Below the pieces are notes generated by a model. The model did no database searches and had not been told where the DNA came from. It saw nothing but the letters and a program-made list of their open reading frames with translations. From positions 28,678,706 to 28,742,705 of the forward strand of contig NC_135214.1 of assembly GCF_052324685.1 (NCBI RefSeq): a DNA stretch of 64,000 nt. Direction: 5' to 3'. The position numbers and the translations under genes are program-made. The DNA is from Brachyhypopomus gauderio (taxonomy: Eukaryota; Chordata; Actinopteri; Gymnotiformes; Hypopomidae). Below, piece after piece: positions 47,601 to 61,669 of the stretch; position 1 is the stretch's first letter; each line of letters opens with the position of its first letter.

Positions 47601-50341
47601 AGAGCTTTCCCCTGGCTTATTGACCCGGGTACTCTACACAAAACCACCCACATTGCATGCCACTAACTCTTTATGGAGACACTCGCAGTCTCAAAATTCT
47701 GAGAGCGGTCAGCACTAAGGCAGGGCAAGAGCTGAAACATGGTGGAAGCGTCATCTTTTTTTCCCCTGGAGATAAGACTAATTTAAGATACTCACACCTC
47801 AGTGAACTCATGACACCATTTGACTAATATTGTGAGCTAACAGACGTTTTATAGTGAGTCTAGGGAAAAGACCCATAAATGGTATACAATAGCATAAAAG
47901 CATGGCATTGAATGATATAGGAATGTTACCAGTTATTTCCTATACAAATTCATTGATTAGCACAAATAAAAGCATAGCTGTATTATAGAAACCAAGTGTT
48001 AAGCAGCTCATATAGAAGGGAGACCTCTGGTGTTTGTTCAGATGTACTTCACACAGGTCACCCCTTCCCATTAAATGGAACAAGAGCTACTACAGTATTA
48101 ACTTGTTATTTAGACGAAATGTACAGTTAAATAAATTAATGCTGATCATTAGTGTCTTGCTTTGTGATGTAATTCTACCTCTGTCCTAATGGTTAGTGTT
48201 GCAAATCCTTAAATTAACTTTTAATTAAACATAACAAGCTACTATCCTTTTAAACACTAAGGGTTAAGCACTATATAGCCCATTTCGGGAATGTTAAGTA
48301 CATGGCTTCCTTACTTAACATGAAACTCATGACTGTACAAAAAAGAGGAGCAGTCACACAACCGAGTTGTGTTTCAGCACCACTCGTCCGTGGACAGCTC
48401 CCATGCCGCTTGTTGAAGTGAATCAGCAGCTCTCTTATGCCTTATAATATCTTTCATAGCACTTGTGATCTTATTCCAGCAGAGAAGAGGTTGTGGTGTG
48501 CAAGTCTGATCAATATACTCACATTTTTCTGGGAAGTAAAGGACTAAAAAAAATTGATCAGACAGCAAATTATACACAATAGAGACAAATGACAATGTTA
48601 TAGCGTTGCTATTATGAAAAGAGCCTCCATCTTACACAAAGAGCTTTGTAAGGCACTGCGGTGTCCTGGTTTATTCGTTTGCATGTTTTATATTGGTGTT
48701 AAATGAGCATTACAAGTGCATTCCTCTTTGGTCAAGGACCCGGGGCCAAGGGATTAGCAAAACGCTGCAGTGTTCTGGTTCTTCCCTTTACCTACATTTG
48801 TTATCCCTGTTAGTGGTCTACATTCATTTTAGTCGATCACCATATATAGCCGTCTTGAAAAATGTACAGTGTTAGATCTTATCTTTTGAAATATACAATA
48901 TATTAAAAGTCTTTTTTTTAAAGACTGTTACTATGTGTTACTGTAATTTTTCATGGTGTGCACCTGCTCTAACCCAGTTCAGACTTACATTCAGTAGACA
49001 GAAACAGTTTGCTCCAGTTTCTACGAACAGTCCTGTGGTAAAGCATTTTAACAGCTATAATGCCCAGTGCTCTGACCAGCAGTGAAGAATAGCTATTTGA
49101 TTATTTATGACCACGAGAGCTGCAGGTGATCTCTCTTCCCCACAGACCTTATAATGAATCCTCAGTGTTGGGAACATTATACACATTTCTGATCATACTG
49201 GGACTGCCGACGTGGCCCGAGCAAGCCCCCCTGACCTCCTCCGACGTTCCGCTTATCTGCCTCGCAAGCACTGACTCCTCAACCCATCCCCTCCCCCTCG
49301 CACCAGCGTTCAGCTCTCGAGATGAAGCTACTTTCCTTCTGTTTGTTTGCTGATAAATAATTCAGCCTGTTCGAGATCGGTGTGAGCGTGGCCCCTGAAC
49401 GGGCGCCGCCCCGCGTGTTCGCTAGCCGAGCCCTGCCAGTGGTCTCCGTTACCCTCTACCTGCCAAGCTGGGAGGAGGGCCGCTGTCTTTGACCTATCAA
49501 ATCGCAGAGTCTGACACTGGGCGTGGGGCTCTGATTGGCCTGTCTTCCTGAAGAGGTGGTGGGGCAGGGCTGCAATGATAACGCGTCCTTGTGGTGGCAG
49601 TTTGCATATCAACTCGCACCTGCTTCCTTTTAATCCTGCGCAGGTTTGTTTTTTCAACCGCATTCATTATGTCCCAGCAGAAAGGCTTTTTGTGCGAGGC
49701 CACAGAACAAAGGTCTGGTTAAAGACGAGCGGTCACAGGGCGTCTTTAACGCCAGTCCTGCGGCTGATGTAGAACAGACAGCTTTAAATATTAGTTTCAG
49801 GGCCGTACTGTGCCCTGACGGTGTATCTAAAGCAATGCGCAGAAGCCCTGCCCTTTTATGGATGGTCACTGTAGTGCTTGTTCGCCTGGGCTCTGATATG
49901 CTGCAACCACTCTTTCTCTCATACCTTATCCAATCATGCTGGTTAATGAGGCATCACTCGCTCTCCCTCTCTCCCTACCCCTCCTCCACCCCTCCTCCAC
50001 CACCACCACCACCACCACTACCCCCATCCCCATTCACATTTGCTCTGAATGCAGGTGGAGTGGTCACTATGTCCTCATCGTCCACAACCCCCTGCTTTTG
50101 TTCAGTCGCATGAAGTTAATGTAAACGCAACAGGTGATATCAAACAGTCCTTACAAATGAACCATGAACGTGTATGGTAGGTGCTGATGGTCGGCAGACA
50201 CCACCCGGAAAGTTTCTGAAAGTGGTGTTGAGCGGGTGGTGGTGTCATTCATGGTATCTTACAAATTCAACCTGGAGTCTGTAGCTACCAAATGCTTGAA
50301 ATCATCATGGCAAATTATGCACAAGACTAAGGATTGTAAGA

Positions 50342-50416
50342 ACTTTATTGTATCACATACAATACTTTATACTTTATTGTATCACATACAATACTTTATA
50401 CTTTATTGTATCACAT
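50342..50416. repeat. 29-bp tandem repeat, about 2.6 copies
   Basis: Units starting ACTTTATTGTATCACATACA at 50342 and 50371, then a partial third from 50400. The first two are identical, suggesting recent duplication. Confidence 0.9.
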
Positions 50417-50698
50417 GTGCAGCCAACAGGTAACTTGTGTGATGGTTCAGTAGGTGAACTGACAATGGACATTTAAATTCAGCACTGAAGGCTCAATACT
50501 GAATGCAGAGGTCTCTGGCGACTCGTTCCCTCTGCACATAACCGTTTGTTATTTTGGAAAGGCGATTTAAAAAGAAAAGCAAGTAAAGCAAAGATATGCA
50601 TACGGTATGTATGTCTATAGCCGGACAAGGGAGGAGCCATAACCTTACAGATTAGCCTCCTGCGTTAACGTTGAGCCTACCTCCGCCTATTCTTCTAT

Positions 50699-50702
<4 letters not shown>

Positions 50703-50730
<28 letters not shown>
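50703..50730. repeat. CT microsatellite at the grid2 promoter
   Basis: Short CT run just upstream of the inferred 5' UTR of grid2. Confidence 0.9.
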
Positions 50731-50734
<4 letters not shown>

Positions 50735-50739
50735 CTGTC

Positions 50740-51506
50740 TGTCTCTTGCTCTCTGAGGTAATTCAGTTCTGGACAGCGCGCGACCAGCAACTGATGCTGC
50801 TGCCCGTGTACTTGCAGCCTTCATCGGCGCCTCTTCCCACTCAACTCGGCTTTCTCAACGAATGCTAACAAGAATCCGCATGCGGAGTCATCATGTTCCT
50901 CGACGTGCGTTACAGTTAATTCTCTGTCGCAGGAAAGTCTAGCCACCTCACGCACGCAGCCCTGCATCGGAAAAGGGGCTTAGTGAGAAATCTACTTAAA
51001 TTACTGTTTATCTGAATCTTTATCGCAACTCGCTGTGGCAAGCGAGAATCCGGTGTGTGCACCAGCGTAAAAGGAAGTTATGTTGCGTTCGTTGCTTGAT
51101 GCCGTTCAAAATGCGTCGTCTGTAGAACAGAGATCCTCGCTCTAAACGGTCTGAGCACGGAGTCTCAGACACGTAAACCAGAAAAGCCACTATACCAATC
51201 GAATTGACTTTCTTTGGTGACCAATTGGATCCGACGGGGCTGACTGGAGTGCATCTTGAACATCTGGATGTTTTAACGCGTTCTGGAAATTTCCAAGGTT
51301 GTTTAAGGATATCTTTATGGTATTAACAGAAAACAGCCACATCTAAGCAAAAAAAAGAAAAACATCGAGACAGAACGGCTTCAAAGGAGGACGTTCGCCC
51401 CCCTATCTGGACTGGATCTTCGGTTGCTTCGGGATTAAAACTATCGTCTCTTGAAGCATCTTGGTTTCGGCTCATAGCGGGAGAATAGATTTTAACTGCG
51501 GGAGAG
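50740..51506 (+). promoter_or_regulatory. Promoter-proximal region and 5' UTR of grid2
   Basis: Moderately CpG-containing sequence preceding the grid2 start codon, with no TATA box at an obvious position. Several upstream ATGs are present, including a nine-codon frame (MFLDVRYS) at 50893-50919. A TAG in frame with the start codon at 51486-51488 supports the chosen start. The transcription start site cannot be read from the sequence. Confidence 0.5.
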
Positions 51507-51594
51507 ATGAAAGTTTTTCCGGCAGTAATGTTTCTGGTAACATTTTGGAGTCTGGAATGGGAGCCCGTGCTTCCTGATTCAATTATTCACATCG
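51507..51594 (+). CDS. Glutamate receptor delta-2, first coding exon
   Basis: Encodes MKVFPAVMFLVTFWSLEWEP then VLPDSIIHI plus the first base of a Gly codon, followed by a perfect donor GTGAGT (51595). It is a signal peptide, with a hydrophobic core at about residues 4-14, running into DSIIHIG, the invariant mature N-terminus of delta receptors. Human GRID2 has the same 30-residue length to that glycine and the same M-x-VFP opening; GRID1 has a different, shorter leader. GRID2 is a postsynaptic receptor at parallel fibre-Purkinje cell synapses that binds cerebellin-neurexin complexes through its N-terminal domain. The remaining exons lie beyond the window after a very long intron, as is usual for this gene. 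Confidence 0.88.
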
Positions 51595-52211
51595 GTGAGT
51601 TGAAATCCCTTTGAAGCGGCGTCAGATTTGGAATTCACAGCGTGTTTATTTCAACATTAGTATGCATTGTCTCCGGAAGGTTAAAACCCCTGGCCACATT
51701 ATTATGTAGTCAATTCTCCGCAGATCTTCACGGTTAAAAAAAAAATATATATATGTATGTCTTAATGAAGCTCTGTCGCATTTTCGATTACTTTAGGGTT
51801 GACATTATCTTGTTACAGAAAGAATGAGTTTGAAATGAAATGCTATATTTCTAACAATGCGTTCATTATATTGGTCGGTTGCGTATGTTGTGTCGAGAAC
51901 AGGTGGTTTGACAGGAAAAGCTTTTTCTGTCACGACATGTTACGTCTCTTATTATTCGTGTCACATAACTATGTTTAATGTAAAAACATATATAATGACA
52001 GAAGCGGATCGTGTTGATGTGAATGCGTGTGTGTGTGTAGGCGGCAGACGGAGTGGGAAATGTACAGAAAGCGCAGAGCAGAGTGTATGCGCGCGTGCCC
52101 GTTTAAGTGGGGCTACTGCTGTAACACAGGACGGGCTCAAATTGCATTTAAATTCAGAGACGCGGTGTGAAAAAACCTTGCATGCTTTCAAATGCTAAGG
52201 TGTCTATGCGG

Positions 52212-52242
<31 letters not shown>

Positions 52243-52290
52243 CGCGCGCGCGCATGTGTGTGCGTGCGCGCGCGACTGTGCGCGCGCATA
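52212..52290. repeat. GT/GC alternating purine-pyrimidine tract
   Basis: GT run grading into GCGCGCGCGC, then further blocks of GTGCGTGCGCGCGCG and GTGCGCGCGC. Strict alternation over about 75 bp gives strong Z-DNA potential. Confidence 0.9.
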
Positions 52291-55200
52291 GCGATAAGGG
52301 GGTTGTTAGGCAAGGACGCACAACTACATAACGTATAAACTTATGTTAAGTCATACTCGTGATGTTGTAGGTGTTAGTCTGACCTGAATGATTTAAGGTG
52401 TCATATACTCTGACATAGTGGGCTGATACACGTTTACATCATTTGCTTTGGGCAGGGAATAGATAGGCACTTACAAAAGCCATTGGAAATAATTCTTAAA
52501 GGTGTGCGGTAATTGTGACATGGGTGGGCAATTATTTGGTGCGTTTACTTGGAGAAGTCAGTGCGCATTACAGGCGTATCATTCATTTTGAGACTCACAG
52601 AGACCGTTGCGCGCAGACCACGTATCAAACAGGTGGGCTGTATAATTCTCCTGTAAGTTATATTACCGATGCTTTTAGCTTTGTATTACAATCTTTAAAA
52701 GTAGGCTAATCTTCTAAGCAAGTGTTAGGTATTTATTCTCAGAGTTGAAGTCTATACTTACCGCAAATTGTTTGTTTTTAATCAAAATAACATATACAAA
52801 GGTAATCAAAATACGGTATCTGTTACCAACATATGTTAACAATTTATGATGTAATGCTTTTTGCCATCGACAACGTTTGCATCCAAGTTAGGGTAGGCTG
52901 ATTATGTATTACGGGTAGGCAAGATAGTTTTGACGGTGTCATAAATAATCCTTTCCTAATCTAGGGACAGAAATAGGGGGCAGAAAAACAGTTGCACCAA
53001 CGGAGATGATAAGTTTCATCGTGCCCTATGGTGGTGGACAGCTGATGGATGTATTTCATCACGCGGCCATTACTTGATTGCTGAGAAGCGTTCTAATGAT
53101 CTGCATGCCGAAGGATGTGTCTCGCACGCCGTGCACTGCATCGCAATGGCACCGCGCCTTTATGAGGCTATTCAGAAAGTCACAGTGATTTATGTCGCTG
53201 GAAAGCCCCAAAGTCCCTCGTATTATCCGAGCTGCCTTGCTGGCACCCTTCGTGATCTGCAACTCCACACGCACGCTTAGCTGAGAGGTACGAGTGCCAG
53301 ACGTGTACTTAGACTTTTAAGTGGTTTGCAGACCAGGGATTCATGATAAGGCAATTACTGGGGACTCTCTTTAGTGCGACCTCAAAACCCAACGCAAACG
53401 TTTGGTTTGGCAGAGCGCGTCTCGCCACGGTCGGGGTTTACGATTCAGACGACTCCACCTAGTGGCGGCTTCACTATTTCCTGACTGGGAATATTTATTT
53501 TGATGTGCATGACAAGTTTGATTATTTTGATATCTTCCACAATATGGTAGCGTCCTTCCAGATCACACGGCTTAATTTATTCTTGCTTCACTTATAATGA
53601 TGAGACATGATTTGTGCATTCAAGTGCAGACTCGATCACCTCCTGATCAATCTCTGAACAAATAAAGAGACATTAAAGTATTTTGACTTATAAAGATGAC
53701 AAACACTTTAACTCTATTCCTTATGTCAGGGTTGTTTAATTTTTTTGCTACCCAGAACTGCCTCTTGGTCCATCTATGGAAGGTCATTGGTAAAAAACAA
53801 TAAATGAGTATATAGGTGGCTGATGAGTGAGTGTAGGTGTGCAAATGCATTTGAACTGGTTTCTGATGGTGGACTGGCCTCATTCTCCAAAAGAGCTGCA
53901 TGCATTCAAAGCAGATCTCTGCCCGAGGGGACGTCACAACCTGTGTTCTCCTGACAGGTCGGTGGATTGTTCTTAATCTCCGGCGACTGGTCTGCTTGTT
54001 ACGCATGGACGAAACCAGTCATTCTGCAATTGCAAATTAGACTCCATTAGAAAAAACCAAAACAAACAAGCAAGCAATCAATCACCTCAGCGAAGTAAAT
54101 GTATCTGATTATGTCCACTTCACTCTCTTGCCCGGTCAGTTTGTGTGATTCAGTCGCAATCCAAAGAGCTGGATTGTAATCTTCCATGCGGCTTGGCAGG
54201 TGGGCCAGATGGGTAATGCCGTTTCAGCAGTCTAATTTAGGACACGAGTCCCGTGGCCTCCGTCACAAGAACATAGTGGTAATGAGTCGCGGTAGCCCGG
54301 AGGCTGTCTTTTGTACTTGGATTACTTAATCCGTCTTTCTTCATAGACATGCAAGACATCGTGTAGACTCCAGGTCTTGCCATGTGCACGTTTAGGTTGC
54401 AACAAGGGGAAATTTGCATGTTAATCCTTTGGATGGACATCTAAGCACTGAATTGGGCAGGACCAAAGGTGACGTATCATAGTGGATTATAATCTGAGAA
54501 AACGACTCGGATTACAGGCTGTTACCGTTATACCTGTCAGAAACCTTTCGTGCTGGTTTCTGTGCTTCTGCAGCATTTATGCTGGCATTTGGTGAAGCAC
54601 GATTCTCCATATTATGTCATTTGACAGACAATGTGGTCAGCCGACTCGGTCATCTCATCTGGCATTTACAGTTTTGCTAGTGCCAGATTTCCATAAAAGC
54701 CATCTCTCACGCAGTACTCCTATCAGGGTGAGTGTAGAGCACAGGGCTTCATACATAATGAATCACAACAAGCTGTTTTTAAGTTCAAAAGCCAGGGTAT
54801 GGCGTAGTGCATACCAATTCAGCTTTGTGCCCTGACCAGTATGGTGATCTTGGAGTCAAGGGCATTCATAAAAAAAAAAACCATTGAAAAGTAAGAATTA
54901 GCCATTAAAACAACTCTCAAAAGGTTCCACTATTTGACCTTGTGCTTCGTTTGAATTGATTCAATGAACATTCAGGTACTGAAAGGCCTAATGCAACAAA
55001 AGGGGCTCAAGCAGTGTAGGGTCAAATGGCTCAGAGCACGGGGTGCATCCGCTTCCAGCAGCATTTTCACCGTGGCCGACCCGGTTTCCCTGGTGCGGTT
55101 TGACAACCCGAAGTCAGCCTGCGGGACGGGACAGCCTGGGGGACGAGACAGCTTCATGACCCTGTGAGAAAGTGACTGATTCTACATTTACTATCAGTGC

Positions 55201-57679
55201 GTGTTATCTGTCAAGCCAAGATGGTGGAAAACATCTTGACTCGAGGTGGAATCTCAATCGGAAAAACAAAGAGGACAGATTATCCTAGATGTTGTCCTAG
55301 TCAGAGGAGTAAACACCTCCATTAACCCACATCTGGTACAACTGTCAGCTCCCACAGCATTTTCGTAGATGCTTCCTTGTCTCAGCTTCCTGGCACAACA
55401 GATAGGAAATGAAACGTAACACAAAATGACCCGACATGGCCATTTGGCCCCGCAATGAAGAAGCCAAAGGTGGATAATGTTTCATTCTGTTGCCAAGGAC
55501 CTTGTATCCTAGCGATCTACTTTTGGGTCTAGTGGGTACCTGCACAACAATTTGAAATGTGATCATCTGTCAAAATGAACATTTTCCTAAATCCCTAGTG
55601 TTCTACCAGCATAGGATGCTAGCATATTATTTTGTGAGAAAAGGATTGTGAACCCTCCTAAAATATCGACCCCTTGATCATATTTGATCATTCATGAATG
55701 ACTCCTCCTAAATTAATGACTCATTTATGATCCAATTAAAATACACGAACCATTTTACAATACCATATCTGTCCTGAACAGTTTAAACGGTCAAGGACAT
55801 TGATGGAAATAGCAAGTGATGTCCTATATTTAGAAACTAGTGGAACCTCCATTTCTGGCAGTAACTGAATGCTCTCTGGACTGACTGATCCATCCTGGAC
55901 AGAGTTTGGGAGGTATTTTAGTCCGCTCTTCTGTACTTAGTTCACAGACTTTTTTTTGGGATGTCTCTCTTAAATGTTCTGCGTCATATCCCACCATGCA
56001 TCTGAATGAAACCAAGGTCAAAACCCAGACTTGGCCATTTTAAAATATGCAAATTGCTCCATTCGAGACACTGCATTGTTGATTTTCTCCTGTGCTTTGG
56101 AACCCTTTCGGGTAAAACGACCAAACCTATTTTGCATTTTAGATCACAGATACGCTGATGCTCTGCTGTAGAATTTCATGGTGCATCTTGAAATTCATTG
56201 GTTCCTACATAATTGTAAGCAGGCCAGACCAGTGGCAGTAACGAAGCCTCACTCCGTTACGCTGTCCACACCACACCCCTCAGTGAGGATGAGCTTTTTG
56301 GAAAAGCTATGCAGTTTTTTCTTTTTTAAAACCATAACACTGTGCATGTTTCCTCCAATAATACTGAGCATCATGCAGGTGGTCTTTTGTATCATCCAAC
56401 TGGTGGTGCTTTCTCCTTTTCCCCTGCGACCTCTCATAAACATTCCTCCGGTCTGGCACCTGTCACCTGGTAAATTCATGAGCATAGACATTGCCGAGTG
56501 TAAGTAAGGCAATGTGGAATCATGTTGCAATGTTTTGCAGTTGCTGCAGCAAGCAGAATTGTGCTGTGAAGAGCAATTCACCATTTTTTGTTTTTACATG
56601 TAATACATATCTGTCCAGGCATATGCCCCACGTTTAACATGGACTTACCTTCACTGCACAAACAACTTAAATGTTTTCAAAGTTCATTTGTGGGAAATGT
56701 ATGCAAGCTTCTAGGACAACAAACTGGACAAAAGAGGAGTCAGATTTTACAGCCAGTTCAAACATGCATTTAGTGAATTAGACCTAAAGATAGGATGACA
56801 TTTTAAAATACCATTTCTAAAATGTCCAAAAAGTCTCAAATTTGTGCTTTTTAGTTTGATGCTTTCATAACCACTGTTGAAAGCCATACTGGAAAACTAT
56901 CTCTAAAGTGGCTATGTGACACCAAAGTGCTTAACTGCTTTTATCGTTGCTTATACAATGGGCTGGAAATTCTGTTTATTTCTAAGTGTGCTCACAGAAA
57001 AAAAAGGTCATGATTTTACATTCATAGAAAGTTTTCCATATTGGGGAAAATTCTACAAAATGCATTTATTAAAGTTAAAAAATATTCTGGGAACATTTAT
57101 AATGATCGAATGTATTAATGTTCAGAGAATGTTCTTTTCTGGGTTATCAAAACATTCAACAAAATGTTTTTAGAATGTGAAAATTCAAATATTCTAAAAA
57201 TGTTCATTCATAGTGCCTCAGTTTCTTAAAAAAAACAAACATTAAAAAGAATGTGTAAATAATGTTCCAAACAGAATCCCGAACCATAAAAATAACATTG
57301 TAAGCATGCCTTATTAACATCACAATCAGAATATTTTCTCCAAAATGTATGAGACCCTACCCATGGTGTCGTGGTTCTGAGAGCATCCATGTATGCAGGG
57401 TTAATAGACACCGTTCTACTGTAAAAGTCTGACACTTTACCTTTTACACGTGTATACTGTGTCTGTGACAGAGCGCATAAAGTGTATCCTTGCATTGTCT
57501 TTCTGGGCTGTTGATGTGGAGAAGTAATTTCCTGCACGTGCGTTAAACAAGCTCCCGGTCGAGTGCATCGCAGCGCTGTGCCAAAACAGAGCATGCAAAT
57601 CTTTGCTTCAGGTGTTATGGAGAGCGATACGAAGCTGTAATTACAGCACACTGGGTCAACAAAGCAAACATTCCGCTCC

Positions 57680-57880
57680 TGCAACAGCTGCTCCTCGAGC
57701 CGTAATGGCCGCTCGCGAGCGCAGAGGCCGCGAGCCAGTCAGGGAGGCCGCGAGAAGGGGAGCGCACCGGGTCGGCAGGGCAAACGCCCGGCTCATCGGG
57801 ACCTCCCCCCCGGCGGGGAGGGGAAGAGAGGCCGCGGCCCTGGCCGAGTTGCGAAACGCGGAGAGAAGCGTGCAGGCAGA
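57680..57880. other. CpG-rich block in grid2 intron 1
   Basis: Dense CG dinucleotides with NotI/SacII-like words such as CCGCGGCC, in AT-rich surroundings. The overlapping frame is arginine- and alanine-rich and unrecognised. It could be an intronic CpG island or alternative promoter. Confidence 0.45.
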
Positions 57881-60800
57881 GTCAGAGTTTGTTGCAACGA
57901 GCTCTTGCAACATACTGTAATCCTCAGCACAGCCCACCTTGCAAAGGGAGCTCTCTGAAGGGAACGGGTCTCCTTTGAGAGGAGGTGCCTCTGATCATTG
58001 CTCTCTTTCACACAAGGGAGCCTTGGGCCCTGTTGTTTGCCTCCTGATTTCTCTCTCTCTCTTCCTCTCTCCCTCCCTCTCTCCCTTCTTTCTCGTTCCT
58101 CCCACCTGTTCTCTTGGTCTTCCGCGGTAGCGTTGTGCTCTGATCTCCCCCTGCATGCGTTACAGGATGTAAGCACGGAGCTTCAGAAGTCCCGCTCTGT
58201 TCTAACACTTTTTTTTTTTTTTTGTCGTTAGTTATTTCACACTCCTTGGGGAGCGTCAGGTAGACTCCAGCTGTTCAGGGGGTTTTATTACATTTTCACT
58301 TGGTTCTGAAAGTCATAACATCAGGGAACACAGTAATCTGCTTTCTTACTTTCCACGAAAAGGAAGAGATATGTGTGAACACACAAATGCTTGTCTTCTT
58401 CCATAACGTGGTGCTGGACCTTCTTCTGTACTAGCCTTCTTCTGTGCTCACCTAAGTGCTCGAGGAGAAGAATCTTTTGAGGTTCTGATTGCTACTGTCA
58501 ACAGTCAGGACATTTGTGCCAGTCGCTGTAAGCCTTCTCACCATGCTGTGAAAGGTGCAGGGGACGTGAATACAGACTGGGACTTTCAATTCACCTGCCT
58601 CTCAAATTCGAGTTCCTTTTAAGAAGTCCTTGAGCTTGCATGTTCACTGAAAGGAAATCAGTGCAGGGACTGACATGTAATGACTCGCGACAGGTTTTAT
58701 GACTGCTTTTGTCAATCGTGTTGCGTGGGAACAATACAAGAAATACCAGCACTATGGTTTCAAGTTTTTTGCGTATTTGGAGAGCAGTTGTTTTCTATTT
58801 TGATTAAAATTAATTTGTTTCATTGGAAAATTTACTTTATTGGAAAAATCATATGACTTTCCAACTGTTCTGGGCTTTTTCACAAAACACATATGACACC
58901 TTACACATCATGTCAGAGGTGTGGCCTGACCAAGCACATCATCTGGACATACTGTACATCTGCAGCAAATCAAGTGGTTGGGACAAAATCTGCCATGTCA
59001 GAAATTGGTGGGGACATGTCCCTAGTGTCCCCAGTGTAAATTACACATATGCATGTCATACATATGATTATGGCCATACGTACATACATTATATTTTTGA
59101 TGCCTTTAATAAAATGAATTCTGATTTGTGCAGTAACCCTTATGCAAATGCCTTATTCAATTACTGTCTGTCCAAAGCATAAGTCTTGTAAATCTTAAAA
59201 AGTTAAGCTTTAAATCCTCTTTAGAAGAAGACCGTTCTAATCATGTGGATATTGTGGTTTCGGCCACGTTAATTCCTTTGATGTTCCATGACCCTCAAAT
59301 GGGTCATCGGCCTTTGTTCTGCAGAAAGGTCAGTCCTGATTTATATGGCTGTACAGCCTCACCTCATCTCTGTTCAGTCCTCAACCAAGTTCAATACAAG
59401 CAAAAGAAACAACCAACAACAACATAAAACCCCCAAACAACTCACCCTTCAGTTTCAGAGTGTTAACAGCATGGCTAAGGATTAACAGTAGCGACATATC
59501 CAGATTTAACTAGGCATAGAGAAAGGCCTGTTTTATGGAGACGGGACAGGGGCTTGTGTGGGTGTAAATATGTCGTGGAGTTAACTGGGTGAATAAAGGA
59601 CTACTCAGCTGTCTGTACATGGCTTTGTAGCACTGCAGATCTGTTGTGCTAACCGTTAAAGGCAGAGGCAGCATGGTATATTTTGAGCAGTGGGAAAGAT
59701 ACCCCTAAATTTGGCGAGCGGATAATAAGAGGTGTGTTTCAACAGGTGAAATGTGCTTTATAGAACCATGGCTGGGAACAGGTAGAGGATCTCAAGACAT
59801 ACTGTGTGTCATACTGTGGATTTTCACACTACCATCCTACAACCCGATTGGTGTGCAGTGCTAGCCTCGGTTCCAGCGCTATGTTTGTGTTATAACTGTT
59901 CACAAGAGTTAAGGTTCATCCTGATTATTCTGTGGAATTCTAACAAAACACTGCACACAAAACCTAAAGATTATTAAGAAACTGGAGGCGCTTTCAATTA
60001 TTTTATTTATTTTCCATGTGTGAATTGATGGAAAAGCAGAATCGGCTGAGTTATGTAAGACGTTAGTGGGAGGGAGTTGTCCTTATTTACACTCCACAAA
60101 GAGTACAGTATTACTAGCCGTTCTCTATTTGCGGTTGCCCACCCACCAGTGTCAAATGTACAGGCTGAAAAAAGAAGTTCAGCAACTGGTGTTGAAATAT
60201 AAAAAAATAGGTTGATTTTTTTTATATTTGCTTGTTTGTTCCCAGATGTTTGAGAGGCTGTTTATGAATATCTGATTTTCCTCTGTGTAATTTTGCCCAA
60301 TATTGTTTTTCATTGTATGACAGTATTCCTTGAAGAGCACACATTTTGTTCAGCACACCAGGTCTTTGCTGAAGTGGATATCTTTCTGTAAAGGAAAACA
60401 GCAGAAAATGGTTCACCTGAATCTGTTGACCACTGTGTACTTGATTTGGGAGAGTATAATAACAGAGGAATGCTGATCGATCTTCTGCTCACATCTTTCC
60501 TCCGGAGGGCAGCTTACTCATAGATCCTCCTTGAAGGTCTTTGATGCTTCTTGAAGGTCTTTTTTTCTTACCATACTCCTCGAACTGTGCTGCCTGATTA
60601 CTTCATACCCCTTTTTCCAATACCTTTTCTCTGGAGTTTGTCCAAGCCTACACATTATAGACATCTAGGGCATCAGTCCACATTTTGCTACTTCATACCA
60701 CCCACCCTGGCACTCAGCAAACTTTTCACCAGTGCACTTGGCTTGATTATTTGGACTTGATTATCTCCAACTGGTCCTAATCAGCAGAAGATCCCCTCTC

Positions 60801-61669
60801 AAGTTCTTGTTGTTTGAGATTCTTTGGGCTCACCCCATTATCCTCAGGTCCCCTCCTAGAGTCGTCTGGACCACCACTCAGTTTCCCTGTTTCACACAGA
60901 CTTGTGTAGTTAGCTTTGAGTCCCCCTAGTTCTGAGCAAATCAGACGGATTCAATTCAATGAATGAATGTTTGAACTGAGAATGTGAACATATCGTGCTG
61001 AGCTTTTGAAACAGTGCAAACGTATAGGGTACTGTTAAAGCAAACGATTCATGTGCAACCGATGTCTGCAGCTCAATTGAGTAAATGCAATGGAGGTTTT
61101 TTTTTCTTTAAGGGTATATTTCCCAGTGGACTCTTATCACCTGTCAGTTGGCCTACCTCCCTGAATCGTAAACCCTCATTGCATTGCAGGACACTGGTCC
61201 AATGCTAAATCCACAGTGGCAATGAGTTTCCTCACTGGTCTGGTGATTTATTGTGTTTTTGTGGGCAACTGCTGAGTGGTTACATAACTCCTACATCCTA
61301 GATGTTGCTAGGGAGAAATGAGAGACAGCCAATATGTGTCATGATGTGATGGCTTCTTTGTTATCAACCTAGGTGTCCCAGCTTTAAGAGTAATGACAAA
61401 TTATTTTAAAAACGTACAGGCCAGAGTCTTGGGTAATCAGGCCTGAATGTAAAGAGTCCCATTCTTGGGCCTCGATATAACGTGACTACTTTAACATTTC
61501 CTGACGGTTTACGCTGTAACCCAGATCCCCTTTCCCTTTGTATCCCGATAATTGGCTGGCGCGAGCACACTGATGTTATCGTGGTGAGAATGTGAAAGGT
61601 GCATAGAGCAATAGAATTGAAGAGGAAGTATCAGGAGAGAGAGTGTGAGGGGGAAGGACAGGACGTTTG

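Larger units (their letters stand above)
42706..50702. other. Intergenic DNA between the ccser1-like gene and grid2
   Basis: No gene is recognised. Contents: C-rich runs (43177-43235), a CT microsatellite (44591-44647), a CA-rich stretch (45160-45186), a poly(G) run (46917-46930), a 29-bp tandem (50342-50416) and much single-copy-looking sequence. Blocks such as 45590-45680 and 49340-49640 look composed rather than repetitive and may be conserved regulatory DNA; that is a guess. Confidence 0.45.

Noticed and set aside
57603-57920. 105-codon Arg/Ala-rich frame in grid2 intron 1
   Set aside because: Produced by the CpG-rich block; no splice context or recognised domain.
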